Below the pieces are notes generated by a model. It had not been told where the DNA came from. It saw only the letters and a program-made list of their open reading frames with translations, and did no database searches. 64,000 nt of DNA from Pontibacterium sp049603715 (GTDB lineage: Bacteria; Pseudomonadota; Gammaproteobacteria; Pseudomonadales; Balneatricaceae), in contig JBMYSW010000005.1 of the NCBI GenBank assembly GCA_049603715.1, forward strand, positions 113,870 through 177,869. Reading direction: 5' to 3'. Positions 54,791 through 63,455 of this stretch are shown piece after piece; within the stretch, counting starts at the first letter, position 1; every line of letters begins with the position of its first letter. Made by a program: the position numbers and the translations under genes.

Positions 54791-55757
54791 CTCCTTAAAG
54801 TATTTAGTCTTGTCGGCCCCGCTTGTACTGGCGGGGTGTGACAATGCCTCCCCTCCAAGTAAAACCTACGAATACACCCTTGCTGGCGCTTATGCTGCGG
54901 CTATTTCTGACGATGGCCACTACAGCCTTGTGGGCGCGTTTAATCACGGCGGCAGCGGCTGGGACAACAATCGCAATGTTCGACTGTATAACTGGAATCA
55001 CGCTGAAGGCGAATTTTCGGTTATTTCTGCGGGCGCGTTTTCGCCAGAGGGCAAATACGCAGTCACCGCTACTCCTCAAAGCATTGCACTGTGGGACGTA
55101 AACAACGGCCAATCCGCTGGCTTTTGGAGCGCGCCTGCTGAAATTTTAGATATAGACTTGTCGTTTAACGGCGATATGGCTCTCTTGGGCTTAGCCAACC
55201 ACACCGCCACCTACTTTGACGTTAAAAACGGTGGCGAGCGACAAGTGATGCGTCACCCCGCACGCGTTGGCAGTGTCGACTTAAGCCATGATGGCAAATG
55301 GGCACTCACTGGCAGTGATGACTATGTCAGCCGCCTTTGGAATATCGAAACTGGCGAACTGGTAAAAGAAGTCACCCTCGGTAATACGGTGGACACGGTA
55401 GCCTTGTCTAACGACGGTCGTCTTGCCTTTAGCGCCGCCAGCCTAGACCAAGCGGTTATTTGGGATACCCAAACAGGTAAGGTGCTACACGACCTCACGG
55501 CGGTTGCCGGTTTTTTTGAAAAGCGTATCAGCTACTTAAGCGCTCGCTTCTCTGAAAACAATCAACGCCTATTGGTGGGCTCATCGTCTGGCTTAGTACA
55601 GCTTTGGGATGTAAACAGCGGCAAACGCATTAAGTCTTGGCGCGTCGCCAAGCGCGACGCCTATGGCCCAGTGCAAGCCGGTGTCTACGCCGTGGGTTTT
55701 GGCCCTGGCACTTATTTGGCTTTGGGCTCCAACGGCCTAATGAACACCTTTAGGTAG
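54756..55757 (+). CDS. WD40-repeat lipoprotein
   Basis: About 333 residues with a lipoprotein signal (lipobox LVLAGC near residue 27) and a beta-propeller of WD40-like repeats, each with a phrase such as IALWDVNNGQ, SRLWNIETGE, AVIWDTQTGK and VQLWDVNSGK. It would be anchored in the envelope and bind partner proteins; no enzymatic motif is seen. It starts at ATG 54756 (a GTG at 54753 is also in frame), overlapping rsd by 35 nt, so it is translationally coupled. I do not know its function. Confidence 0.8.
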   Translation: MKRAVPKLPHLNSLKYLVLSAPLVLAGCDNASPPSKTYEYTLAGAYAAAISDDGHYSLVGAFNHGGSGWDNNRNVRLYNWNHAEGEFSVISAGAFSPEGKYAVTATPQSIALWDVNNGQSAGFWSAPAEILDIDLSFNGDMALLGLANHTATYFDVKNGGERQVMRHPARVGSVDLSHDGKWALTGSDDYVSRLWNIETGELVKEVTLGNTVDTVALSNDGRLAFSAASLDQAVIWDTQTGKVLHDLTAVAGFFEKRISYLSARFSENNQRLLVGSSSGLVQLWDVNSGKRIKSWRVAKRDAYGPVQAGVYAVGFGPGTYLALGSNGLMNTFR

Positions 55758-55807
55758 CCTTTAGACAACACTCAAAACTCTTCTTAGCGATACTATTAGA
55801 GACGCAA

Positions 55808-55849
55808 CAAAAAAGCCGCCCGCAGTGTCATCCACTGGGGCGGCTTTTT
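55808..55849. terminator. Bidirectional terminator after the WD40 gene
   Basis: A-run, GCCGCC stem (with CAGTG/CACTG inside) to GGCGGC, then T5. The FKBP gene converges on it. Confidence 0.92.
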
Positions 55850-55900
55850 ATCAAGCGCGCTTAAAACAGCGCACCTGAGCTCTTAACCGGGTATTAGTTA

Positions 55901-56668
55901 TTAACCGTCTTCTGGGTTAATTTCCAAAAGCTCTACTTCAAATACCAATGTAGCATTTGGCGGAATCGCCTGACCTGCACCGCCTGGGCCGTATGCAAGA
56001 TCAGATGGGATAACAAAGCGAACCTTGCTGCCCACGTTCATAAGTTGTAAACCTTCGGTCCAACCTGCAATCACACCGTTAAGTGGGAAGCTAACAGGCT
56101 CGTTACGTGAGTAAGAGCTATCGAACTCAGTACCGTCAATCAAAGTACCACGGTAGTGTACTTTAACCGTGTCTTCTGCTGTTGGCTTATCGCCTTCAGC
56201 GGCTGTAAGTACTTGGTACTGTAGGCCAGACTCAGTTACCATCACGCCCTCTACTTTGGCATTTTCGGCAAGGTAAGCTTCGCCTTTTTCTAGCTCTTCT
56301 TGTGCCATTTTAGCCATTAGCTGACGCTGCTCTTCCATTTTACGCTCTTGAAATGCTTGCATCACCACCTGAAAATCTTCCTGTGTCATCAGTGGCTCTT
56401 CATCTTTGTAGATGGTGTCAATAGCTTTGGTAAGTAGCTCAAGGTCGATCTCGCCAATGTCGTTACGTAGCTGGCCGCCCAACATCAAGCCAATACCGTA
56501 GCTTAGCTTTTGTACTTCAGTTTCGAGTTGAACACCTGCAGGGGCTGCAACCTCAGCGGCGGCTGGCGCTTCTACTTCTGCTACCGCTTCTTTTTTTTCT
56601 GCTTCTGCTTCACTACCGCAGGCGGCCAATGTGGAAGCAAGGGCAACAGCTAGCCAAATTTTTTTCAT
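55901..56668 (-). CDS. FKBP-type peptidyl-prolyl isomerase, lipoprotein
   Basis: Periplasmic prolyl isomerase and chaperone of the FkpA/Mip type, about 255 residues. The start at 56668 (AAGGA 7 nt ahead) gives a lipoprotein signal with LAAC (Cys17), then a Glu/Ala-rich linker, an N-terminal dimerisation domain (SYGIGLMLGGQL) and a C-terminal FKBP domain with VKVHYRGTLIDGTEFDSSYS and IPPNATLVFEVELL. The open frame extends 26 codons further up without support. It lies 49 nt after the TIGR02444 gene. Confidence 0.93.
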   Translation of the reverse strand: MKKIWLAVALASTLAACGSEAEAEKKEAVAEVEAPAAAEVAAPAGVQLETEVQKLSYGIGLMLGGQLRNDIGEIDLELLTKAIDTIYKDEEPLMTQEDFQVVMQAFQERKMEEQRQLMAKMAQEELEKGEAYLAENAKVEGVMVTESGLQYQVLTAAEGDKPTAEDTVKVHYRGTLIDGTEFDSSYSRNEPVSFPLNGVIAGWTEGLQLMNVGSKVRFVIPSDLAYGPGGAGQAIPPNATLVFEVELLEINPEDG

Positions 56669-56717
56669 TCTTAAATCCTTAGCGATTAATACGCGATTAT
56701 TGACCACATAACGTGGC

Positions 56718-57305
56718 TTACGACTCGGTGCTAGAGCTAGCCTCACCGCGTTTCACGGCACCCTCGGTTAGCTCATATGCAGCGTGCAATAGCGCTTCTG
56801 CATCGCCCGAAAAACAAAAGTCAGGGCTCAGTTTACCTGCATTAAGGTAGGTAGCAAGGTTTTCTCTGATACAAGCAAATTGCGCACTTTTATCGGGCAG
56901 CTCTTGCAAGCTTTGCTCGCCGTTGCGCTGGAGCGACGCATAAATCAGTGCCACCTCTAGCTGTTCGCACCCTAACTCAAGACTTTTAAAGGTGTCATAC
57001 ATTGTCGCAACGGCTTTATCATCCTTACGTGTCAGCAGCTGGCCTTCGTCGGTTTGCGACCGAAAGCCAAACCTCGCCTCGCGCACGGGCTCAGTCACAG
57101 TCTTGCGCCATGCTTGCAAGGGTGGCCAATGGTCAAAATACTCTACCTCTTGCCCCAACTGCCGCCCGTGCAGGCCACACCACAGGCTCGTCAGCAGGCT
57201 ATTCACACTATACCCCTGGCCTTGCAGTGCCAAACAGGCTTGCGCCACACTGGGCTTGCCATAAAGCGCGCAAACTCCCGCCCATAAAGGATTTTCCAAA
57301 ACCAT
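56718..57305 (-). CDS. TIGR02444-family protein
   Basis: Small cytosolic protein of unknown function, 195 residues, starting MVLENPLWAGVCALYGKPSV; the NPLW start and LSLWCGLHGR-like block (LLTSLWCGLHG) are typical of TIGR02444. It is divergent from yheS across only 21 nt and upstream of the FKBP gene. This gene commonly sits next to yheS-type ABC-F and FKBP genes, and its function is not established. Confidence 0.8.
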   Translation of the reverse strand: MVLENPLWAGVCALYGKPSVAQACLALQGQGYSVNSLLTSLWCGLHGRQLGQEVEYFDHWPPLQAWRKTVTEPVREARFGFRSQTDEGQLLTRKDDKAVATMYDTFKSLELGCEQLEVALIYASLQRNGEQSLQELPDKSAQFACIRENLATYLNAGKLSPDFCFSGDAEALLHAAYELTEGAVKRGEASSSTES

Positions 57306-57326
57306 TGCTGTGGTAAACTCCGCCCC

Positions 57327-59243
57327 ATGATTCAGTTAGATAACGTCAGCCTCCAACGAGGCAACAACAGCATACTCGAGAACGCCAACCTTCGCATTCA
57401 TGCCAGCTGGAAGGTAGGGCTTGTGGGCGTAAATGGCGCCGGCAAATCCACCCTACTCAAGTTGCTTTTACGCGAGTTGCAAATCGACAGCGGCGACATC
57501 AGCATGCCACCGTTAGATGTCATCGCTCACATGGCGCAAGAGGTTAACGCCAGCGAGCGCACGGCCCTTGATTACGTTCTTGATGGCGATGCCAAGCTAC
57601 AACAGCTACAACAGCAAATCGCCGATGCGCAAGTGGCGGGTGACCATGACACCGAAGCCAAATGTCATAGCGAGCTCGACGCTATTGACGGTTACACCGC
57701 GCCGACACGGGCCGAACAACTACTGGCAGGCCTTGGGTTTAAGGCCAGTGACATTCACAAGCCCGTGAGCGACTTTTCGGGTGGCTGGCGTATTCGCTTA
57801 AACTTGGCGCAAGCACTGATGTGTCGCTCAGAGCTATTGTTGCTCGACGAGCCGACCAACCACTTGGATATGGATGCCTGCTTTTGGTTAGAGCAATGGC
57901 TACGCAGCTATCCGGGTACGATCATCGTGATTTCCCACGACCGCGACTTTCTCGATCAAGTGGTTAGCCACATTGCGTGTATGACACAACAAAAAATCGA
58001 CTTTTACAAAGGCAACTATTCGTCCTTTGAACGCCAACGCGCTGAGCGTTTGATGCAGCAACAAGCCGCCTTTGAAAAGCAGCAAGCCAAAATTGCCCAT
58101 ATCGAAGACTTTGTTCGCCGCTTTCGTGCCAAAGCGAGTAAAGCCAAACAAGCACAAAGCCGCTTAAAAGAATTGGAGCGTATGGAGGCCTTAGCGCCCG
58201 CCCATGTGCACAACCCCTTTAGCTTTGAGTTTAAGTCCACAGCGAGCTTATCGAACCCGCTAATCGCACTGAACCATGCAAACTGTGGTTACGCTGGCAG
58301 CGCCCCGACACTCTCTGACGTATCGGTACACCTTGGCCCTGGCTCGCGTATTGGTTTACTCGGCCCCAACGGCGCGGGTAAATCGACACTGATCAAATCT
58401 ATGGTGGGCGACCTTGCACTCCAGTCTGGCGAAAAAGTCGACTCAGAAAACCTACGCATTGGTTACTTCGCCCAGCATCAGCTCGAAGCGCTGGACCTAA
58501 ACGCCTCGCCTGTTTTGCATATCAAACGCCTATCGCCAGACACGCCAGAACTGGAGGTTCGTAAGTTTTTAGGTGGCTTTGGTTTTATTGGCGACCAAGC
58601 TTTAGATGAAGTGAAGCGCTTTTCGGGCGGTGAAAAGGCACGCTTGGCCTTGGCGCTGTTGGCGTGGCAAAAGCCTAACTTGCTGCTCATGGACGAACCT
58701 ACCAACCACCTTGACCTCGAAGTTCGCCATGCTCTGACCATGGCGTTACAAACCTTTGAAGGCGCTATGGTGGTGGTATCCCACGATCGCCACTTGCTAC
58801 GCAACTGTGTCGATAACTTTTGGCTGGTTAACAACGGCAGCGTGTCTGAGTTTGATGGCGATCTTGAAGCCTATCACCAGTGGCTAAGTGACCACATGCG
58901 GGCGCAAACGCAAGCGCAAGCACCGACCAACACCGCGCCCAAAGGGCAAACTGCGGCAGATCGCAAAGAGCAAAAACGACTGGAAGCAGAGCGCCGTAAA
59001 AAGCTAGCACCGCTTAAAAAGCAGCTGACGCAACTAGAGCAAGCGCTGGATAAAGCAACCGAAGCACTAGCAGAAATAGAAACGCAACTCGCCGACAACA
59101 GCCTGTACGACGATAGCAATAAGGACAAACTCAAGCAGCTACTCGCCGAGCAAGCCCGCCTTACCCAAGAAAGCGAGCAAACCGAAGAGGCGTGGATGGA
59201 AGCCCAAGAAGCCCTTGAGGCACTTGAAGCCGATCTCACTTAA
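57327..59243 (+). CDS. yheS: ABC-F ATPase YheS
   Basis: Soluble ABC-F protein acting on the ribosome, not a transporter. The 638-residue protein has two ABC domains: Walker A GVNGAGKSTLLK and GPNGAGKSTLIK, signatures DFSGGWRIRLNLAQAL and RFSGGEKARLALALL, and Walker B LLLLDEPTNHLDMD and LLLMDEPTNHLDLE. Between them is the P-site tRNA interaction motif with FRAKASKAKQAQSRLKELER. The C-terminus is a coiled coil (about 540-638, EQKRLEAERRKK). The sequence matches E. coli YheS along its length. Confidence 0.94.
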   Translation: MIQLDNVSLQRGNNSILENANLRIHASWKVGLVGVNGAGKSTLLKLLLRELQIDSGDISMPPLDVIAHMAQEVNASERTALDYVLDGDAKLQQLQQQIADAQVAGDHDTEAKCHSELDAIDGYTAPTRAEQLLAGLGFKASDIHKPVSDFSGGWRIRLNLAQALMCRSELLLLDEPTNHLDMDACFWLEQWLRSYPGTIIVISHDRDFLDQVVSHIACMTQQKIDFYKGNYSSFERQRAERLMQQQAAFEKQQAKIAHIEDFVRRFRAKASKAKQAQSRLKELERMEALAPAHVHNPFSFEFKSTASLSNPLIALNHANCGYAGSAPTLSDVSVHLGPGSRIGLLGPNGAGKSTLIKSMVGDLALQSGEKVDSENLRIGYFAQHQLEALDLNASPVLHIKRLSPDTPELEVRKFLGGFGFIGDQALDEVKRFSGGEKARLALALLAWQKPNLLLMDEPTNHLDLEVRHALTMALQTFEGAMVVVSHDRHLLRNCVDNFWLVNNGSVSEFDGDLEAYHQWLSDHMRAQTQAQAPTNTAPKGQTAADRKEQKRLEAERRKKLAPLKKQLTQLEQALDKATEALAEIETQLADNSLYDDSNKDKLKQLLAEQARLTQESEQTEEAWMEAQEALEALEADLT

Positions 59244-59268
59244 TTGCCCACCCCCTCTAGCCCAAACG

Positions 59269-59305
59269 AAACACCCCTCAGTCGCCATGCGAGTGAAGGG
59301 TGTTT
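59269..59305. terminator. Bidirectional terminator between yheS and the HDOD gene
   Basis: AAACACCC pairs with GGGTGTTT, with TCA/TGA and TCGC/GCGA inside. Both genes converge on it. Confidence 0.85.
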
Positions 59306-59337
59306 ATTGAGTCATCGTTGGCTCAAGCCCTAAGGCT

Positions 59338-60681
59338 TTAACTCTTGGTTGGCTCTTCTAACAGTAACGTCAGCTCTTTAATGGAGTCTTGGTTTTCCGT
59401 CAGACTCTCCATCGCATCATTCACGTCTTCTTGGCTTAAGCCCAATGCACCCAATAGCTCTTCAGGCACATCTTCAATTGGGCCGTCGCTCAAAGCTTGT
59501 AAGCGCAATAGCGTATTGCTGAGCTTGATAATGTTGGCATACACCTCGTACTCACCGGCATGCTCTGGCGAGTTTTGGTAACGCACCGCTTGGCAAACAG
59601 GCTCAGGCAACGACCAGCTGGTTAACAACCAACCGCCTATTTGCTCACGTGTCACATTCAACACCTGCTGCTCAATGGCCTCAAAGCGAATATGTGGGTT
59701 TGCCTCGATATAGCGTGACAACAGCGCAAAATGCGGCGGAAATAGATGCGCCAGCACCAAATAGCCAAAGTTATGCAGCAAGCCCGCCAGATAAGCGAGG
59801 CCCGGCAAAGGCTTTTTAGGGGCTTTGGCTTTTTTAGCCAGTCGCTCAGCTAAGGTGGCACAGCAAACGGCTTGCATCCAATAAGGCGTGCCACCGCGTG
59901 GGCCCTCTTTTGGTACCGTGAGCATTTGCCCCATGGCTGTACCCAATGCCATGTTAATGACTAATTCAAAGCCCAAAACGCGTAAAACCGCGTCTTCAAT
60001 AGAGTTCACCTCGCCCGGTGCCGCATAATAAGGCGATGCAGCCCAGCTCATGACTTGTGCCGACAAGCTAGGGTCAACACGAACCACTTTTACGAGGTCC
60101 TCTACGTCGGCTTCTGGGTCTGAGCGAAGTTCTAACACCTTACGCATGGTCGGCGACATACTTGGTAAGCCCAAGGTGTCTTCGAGGCGTTGCTGAATGC
60201 GCAGCTGCGTAAAGCGTTTAACCGCATTGGTAATCGCAACTTCATCGTCGGCGTCAGGGCCAGAGAGATCGCCTGCCGCCACTGAATAAACACCCGTTTT
60301 AGCCTTCGCGAGCATGGACGGTGGTACCGTCCAGCTAACCTCTGCACAAGGGTCTGAAACTTCTAAGCTTTTAATCGCAGAACAACAACCATCAAGAAAT
60401 AGCGGTAACGAAAACAACTTTGCCAATCCAGCTTCCGTCTGGAGGCCAGCCTGCGCAAAAAACTTAGCGGCATCGTCCGGCTTAACCGGTTGCAGTTGCC
60501 GACCGCTTGTTTTCCATACGCTTGCTAAGTTAAGTAACGAGGTAGAGGGTAAAACCACCAGCGCCTTGCCTTCTTGGTCGTGCATTAGCACCACTCGGCA
60601 ATCGCTTCCACCTGCTTGTGACTGTGCTGCTCGTACTCCAACTGCCAATGTTCTCTCTCCAGCAATATTAATTGGAACCAC
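59338..60681 (-). CDS. HDOD-domain protein with YbaK-like N-terminus
   Basis: 447 residues. The C-terminal half (from about 166) is an HDOD domain, LPSMSPTMRKVLELRSDPEA then VDPSLSAQVMSWAASPYYAA, a metal-less HD relative used in signalling. The N-terminal part (CRVVLMHDQEGKALVVLPST) resembles YbaK/ProRS-editing domains in a signalling role. The frame opens at GTG 60681. A TTG at 60648 with GGAGAG 6 nt upstream is another possible start. The target of HDOD signalling here is unknown. Confidence 0.78.
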   Translation of the reverse strand: MVPINIAGERTLAVGVRAAQSQAGGSDCRVVLMHDQEGKALVVLPSTSLLNLASVWKTSGRQLQPVKPDDAAKFFAQAGLQTEAGLAKLFSLPLFLDGCCSAIKSLEVSDPCAEVSWTVPPSMLAKAKTGVYSVAAGDLSGPDADDEVAITNAVKRFTQLRIQQRLEDTLGLPSMSPTMRKVLELRSDPEADVEDLVKVVRVDPSLSAQVMSWAASPYYAAPGEVNSIEDAVLRVLGFELVINMALGTAMGQMLTVPKEGPRGGTPYWMQAVCCATLAERLAKKAKAPKKPLPGLAYLAGLLHNFGYLVLAHLFPPHFALLSRYIEANPHIRFEAIEQQVLNVTREQIGGWLLTSWSLPEPVCQAVRYQNSPEHAGEYEVYANIIKLSNTLLRLQALSDGPIEDVPEELLGALGLSQEDVNDAMESLTENQDSIKELTLLLEEPTKS

Positions 60682-61176
60682 CGCGAGCCGCCCTTGCGAC
60701 TATTAGGAATTACATAGCGTATCGGCCAAACTACAAAGACCAACAGCTATTTTATAAACTCTAGCTCAAATTCACCTAAAAGCGACCACAAATAAGCGCA
60801 TTCAGCTTAACAGCTGACACCTCTGTCAACACAAGCAGCCTCTGCAAATTTTCACCGTTTGAGCCCCCTTAAAAACTCAGCAACTCACTTATTGAGAAGC
60901 TCAAAAGCCACCCGCATCATTATTTGATTCTGTAGACACTAACAACATCAAATGACGATACCAGAATTTTCCTACCTCAGACTAGCTTTCGTCTGCGATG
61001 GGCACTTAGCTTTTCTAATTTACACTTTTTTTCACCTCCTAATCCTCACCTTAATTTTCCATCAAACTCCCCTATTGCCTCGCATTAACACACTGAATCA
61101 TCTCTCTTTTTCTTAAAAATCTGTTCATTTACCAGCCACCACTGCACAAAAAACAAACAAAAACAATTAGACTAAA

Positions 61177-61197
61177 ATCGATACGAATTGTATCGAT
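61177..61197 (+). promoter_or_regulatory. Perfect inverted-repeat operator of the second TRAP operon
   Basis: ATCGATAC-N5-GTATCGAT is a perfect 8-bp inverted repeat. A third copy of the half-site occurs at 61235-61244 (ATTTCGTATC). Between them lie TTGATT/TTGACG (61199-61209) and a perfect TATAAT (61224-61229). The layout suggests a regulator, for example a GntR/FCD-type, although no regulator gene is in the window. The palindrome is observed directly; the identity of the protein is unknown. Confidence 0.75.
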
Positions 61198-61198
61198 A

Positions 61199-61229
61199 TT
61201 GATTTGACGTTCTTTTAAATATTTATAAT
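61199..61229 (+). promoter_or_regulatory. Candidate sigma-70 promoter for the second TRAP operon
   Basis: TATAAT at 61224-61229 is a perfect -10. Two overlapping -35 candidates, TTGATT (61199-61204, spacer 19) and TTGACG (61204-61209, spacer 14), are both off the ideal 17. It lies directly downstream of the operator palindrome. Confidence 0.55.
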
Positions 61230-61304
61230 GATTCATTTCGTATCACTATCCGGAACATAAAAATAACAGTCATCTTGGCTTAACCAAGACGAACGGAGGC
61301 AAAA

Positions 61305-62369
61305 ATGAATAAACTCTCTACCGCTCTATTTACATGTGCGACCGCAACTGCGCTTACGCTAGGAAGCATTAGCAACGCGGCAGCTGAAGATAAGGTGCGC
61401 TGGAAAGTGCAAGCCGTATTTGGCACTCACCTTCCGGGGTTGGGCGATCCAATCAAGCAAATCTCTTCTCAAATCAAAACCGCAAGTAACGGCCGTATTC
61501 AGTTCAAGGTTTACGAGCCGGGTAAATTAGTCCCTCCCTTTGGCATCACCGAAGCAATCAAAAACAAACAGCTAAATGCAGGTTATGCATGGTTGGGTTA
61601 CGACCAAGGAAAAATCCCTGCAGCAGCGCTTTTAGCCGCGACTCCTTTTGGCATGGAGCCATGGGAATATGCGACGTGGTGGTATGAAGGAGAAGGCCAA
61701 AAGCTGGCTGAAGACTTATACGGTCAACACAATGTACACCCCGTACTTTGTAGTGTGATTGGCCCTGAGACCGCGGGCTGGTTCACCAAAGAAATCAACA
61801 ACATTGAAGACTTTGATGGCTTGAAAATTCGCTTTGCGGGCCTAGGCGGCAAGGTGCTTCAGAAAGCCGGCGCGTCTGTAACGGTGTTACCGGGTGGTGA
61901 GATTTTCCCAGCACTAGAAAAAGGCGCCATCGATGCAACTGAGTTCTCGATGCCAGCCATCGACCAGCTCCTTGGCTTCGATAAGGTTGCCAAAATCAAC
62001 TACTTCCCGGGTTGGCACCAAACCTTTACCGCATCGCACCTGCTCATCAACAAAGAGTCTTGGAATGAGTTAGAAGAGTCTACTCGCGCCATGATCGACA
62101 CCACCTGTACCGCAGGCACCTTCCGCGCATTAACACGTGGTGAGTCACTGCAAGGCGAGGTGATTGCAACCTTCCCAGAAAAAGGCGTTGAAGCAAAAAC
62201 GGTTAATCGTGAGCTACTCAATGATCTTAAAGCACTCACGGATGAAGTGATGAACGAAGTCGCTGCTAGCGATGCTGACTTTAAGAAAATTTACGAGTCT
62301 CAAAAGAACTTTATGACCGAGTACCAACGTTGGAAACGCCTGGCTTACTTGCCGCGCGACTTCGAGTAA
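61305..62369 (+). CDS. TRAP transporter substrate-binding protein (TakP-like)
   Basis: 354-residue periplasmic binding protein. The signal peptide ends near residue 28 (SNAAAED). It has VQAVFGTHLPGLGDPIKQIS, with the long N-terminal domain and the cleft motif GLKIRFAGLGGKVLQKAGAS, and ends in FMTEYQRWKRLAYLPRDF. These features suit the branch that binds keto- and hydroxy-acids (TakP, 2-oxoacid type) better than DctP. GGAGG 7-8 nt upstream gives the start. It is followed by a strong terminator-like hairpin and then dctQ. Confidence 0.85.
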   Translation: MNKLSTALFTCATATALTLGSISNAAAEDKVRWKVQAVFGTHLPGLGDPIKQISSQIKTASNGRIQFKVYEPGKLVPPFGITEAIKNKQLNAGYAWLGYDQGKIPAAALLAATPFGMEPWEYATWWYEGEGQKLAEDLYGQHNVHPVLCSVIGPETAGWFTKEINNIEDFDGLKIRFAGLGGKVLQKAGASVTVLPGGEIFPALEKGAIDATEFSMPAIDQLLGFDKVAKINYFPGWHQTFTASHLLINKESWNELEESTRAMIDTTCTAGTFRALTRGESLQGEVIATFPEKGVEAKTVNRELLNDLKALTDEVMNEVAASDADFKKIYESQKNFMTEYQRWKRLAYLPRDFE

Positions 62370-62409
62370 ACCCTTAGCGCTCAAAGCTGCGTTTAGGTCG
62401 TTTCACTCA

Positions 62410-62432
62410 GGGAGGGACTCCCTCCCTTTTTT
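62410..62432 (+). terminator. Attenuator between binding protein and permease genes
   Basis: GGGAGGG and CCCTCCC pair around a 3-nt loop, followed by T6. As it lies inside the operon it should act as partial terminator, giving more binding protein than permease. Confidence 0.82.
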
Positions 62433-62451
62433 CTTTTAAGGGTGTGCTCGT

Positions 62452-63069
62452 ATGAAAATTGAAGATATTAGTACTGGGGCCTCCCCGTACATTAACCCCG
62501 ATGAATTTACTCATCACGCTGCGCTGCCAGAAACCGAAATATCGAAGCTATTCGATCGTTTTATCCACGCCATTGCCAGCATTTTCTCTTGGGTATGGGT
62601 GGTATTGGTTGCGGTGATTATCAGTAACGTGGTGATGCGTTACGTCTTTAACAACGGCCTCATTGAGTTCGAAGAGATTCAATGGCACCTCTACTCATTA
62701 GGCTGGCTCATGGGGCTTTCTTACTGCTTTATCGCCGATGAGCATGTACGCGTCGACTTAGTTTACGACCACATGTCGCTCGTAACCCAAGCATGGGTGG
62801 AGCTCTTTGGCATGCTATTGCTGTTACTTCCATTTATCGCGCTGGTACTGATTTATGCGGTGCCTTTTGTTCTTTACTCATGGGAGCTGGGCGAAATCTC
62901 TGACGCACCGGGCGGCTTGCCTTATCGCTGGGTCATTAAGTCGGCGTTGCTATTTGGCTTTGGCATGCTGCTATTGGGCTTTTTATCTCGCTTATCTCGC
63001 GTGATTAGCCTTCTCTACTCACGTTACTTTGGCGCGGCTAAACCACAGGAGCTGAGCTATGGAAACTAA
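62452..63069 (+). CDS. TRAP transporter small permease (DctQ-like)
   Basis: 205 residues with four helices (about 38-60, 80-100, 118-140 and 160-182), matching DctQ. It has a long polar N-terminus (about 30 residues) before the first helix. It has FEEIQWHLYSLGWLMGLSYC and RVDLVYDHMS. It overlaps the following gene by 11 nt. Together with the binding protein it forms a TRAP operon, but the large permease is interrupted. Confidence 0.88.
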   Translation: MKIEDISTGASPYINPDEFTHHAALPETEISKLFDRFIHAIASIFSWVWVVLVAVIISNVVMRYVFNNGLIEFEEIQWHLYSLGWLMGLSYCFIADEHVRVDLVYDHMSLVTQAWVELFGMLLLLLPFIALVLIYAVPFVLYSWELGEISDAPGGLPYRWVIKSALLFGFGMLLLGFLSRLSRVISLLYSRYFGAAKPQELSYGN

Positions 63070-63379
63070 CGAAATCTTAGCCCTCACTATGTTTGGCAGC
63101 TTTATTTTATTGCTTTTCACGGGGTTTCCCGTGGCTTGGATAATGGGTGGCGTTGCGGTTCTTTTCTCGTTTATCTCCATTATTTTAGACAATCACTTTG
63201 ATGCCTTTATCGGTATCGACTGGAACTACGTGTCGATTGTGATTCCACGCATCTGGAACATCATGACCAACTGGGTGCTGGTCGCCCTACCTATGTTTGT
63301 ATTTATGGGCATGATGCTCGACCGCTCAGGCGTGGCCGAAGACTTGATGTCGAACCTTTCAAAAATGTTTGGGCAAGTA
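63059..63379 (+). pseudogene. TRAP large permease (DctM-like), cut off by a Tn3-family transposon
   Basis: The N-terminal 107 residues match DctM (METNEILALTMFGSFILLLF with the TGFPVAW motif, later MFVFMGMMLDRSGVAEDLM), but only about a quarter of the usual 430 residues is present. After MFGQV the frame runs into GGGGTACCGGGG, the likely transposon end, and stops after 11 more codons (63415). In DctM proteins, RGGLA-type residues normally follow this point. The second part, if any, would be beyond the transposon and outside the window. The uptake system is therefore probably inactive. Confidence 0.85.
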
Positions 63380-63417
63380 GGGGTACCGGGGACATCCCCG
63401 CAAACAGTCGCATAACT
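63380..63417. repeat. Putative terminal inverted repeat of the Tn3-family element
   Basis: The sequence begins GGGGTACC directly where dctM homology ends. Tn3-family ends are about 38 bp and start with GGGG. A small palindrome (CGGGGACATCCCCG) is inside. The other end is not in the window, so the repeat cannot be confirmed. Confidence 0.55.
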
Positions 63418-63455
63418 CCCTGAATCTCACGGATACCAAGCCCTACAGAGGCGCC

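Larger units (their letters stand above)
60682..61304. promoter_or_regulatory. Intergenic region before the second TRAP operon
   Basis: 623 bases, AT-rich. It holds the leftward HDOD promoter (not located) and the control region of the TRAP operon. I saw no small gene, tRNA or terminator apart from the operator and promoter at 61177-61244. The sequence from 60720 to 61100 contains only low-complexity stretches. Confidence 0.4.

Noticed and set aside
61011..61030. Possible sigma-54 site GGGCAC...GC ahead of the second TRAP operon
   Set aside because: The GG-to-GC spacing is not 10 and the TTGC element is missing.
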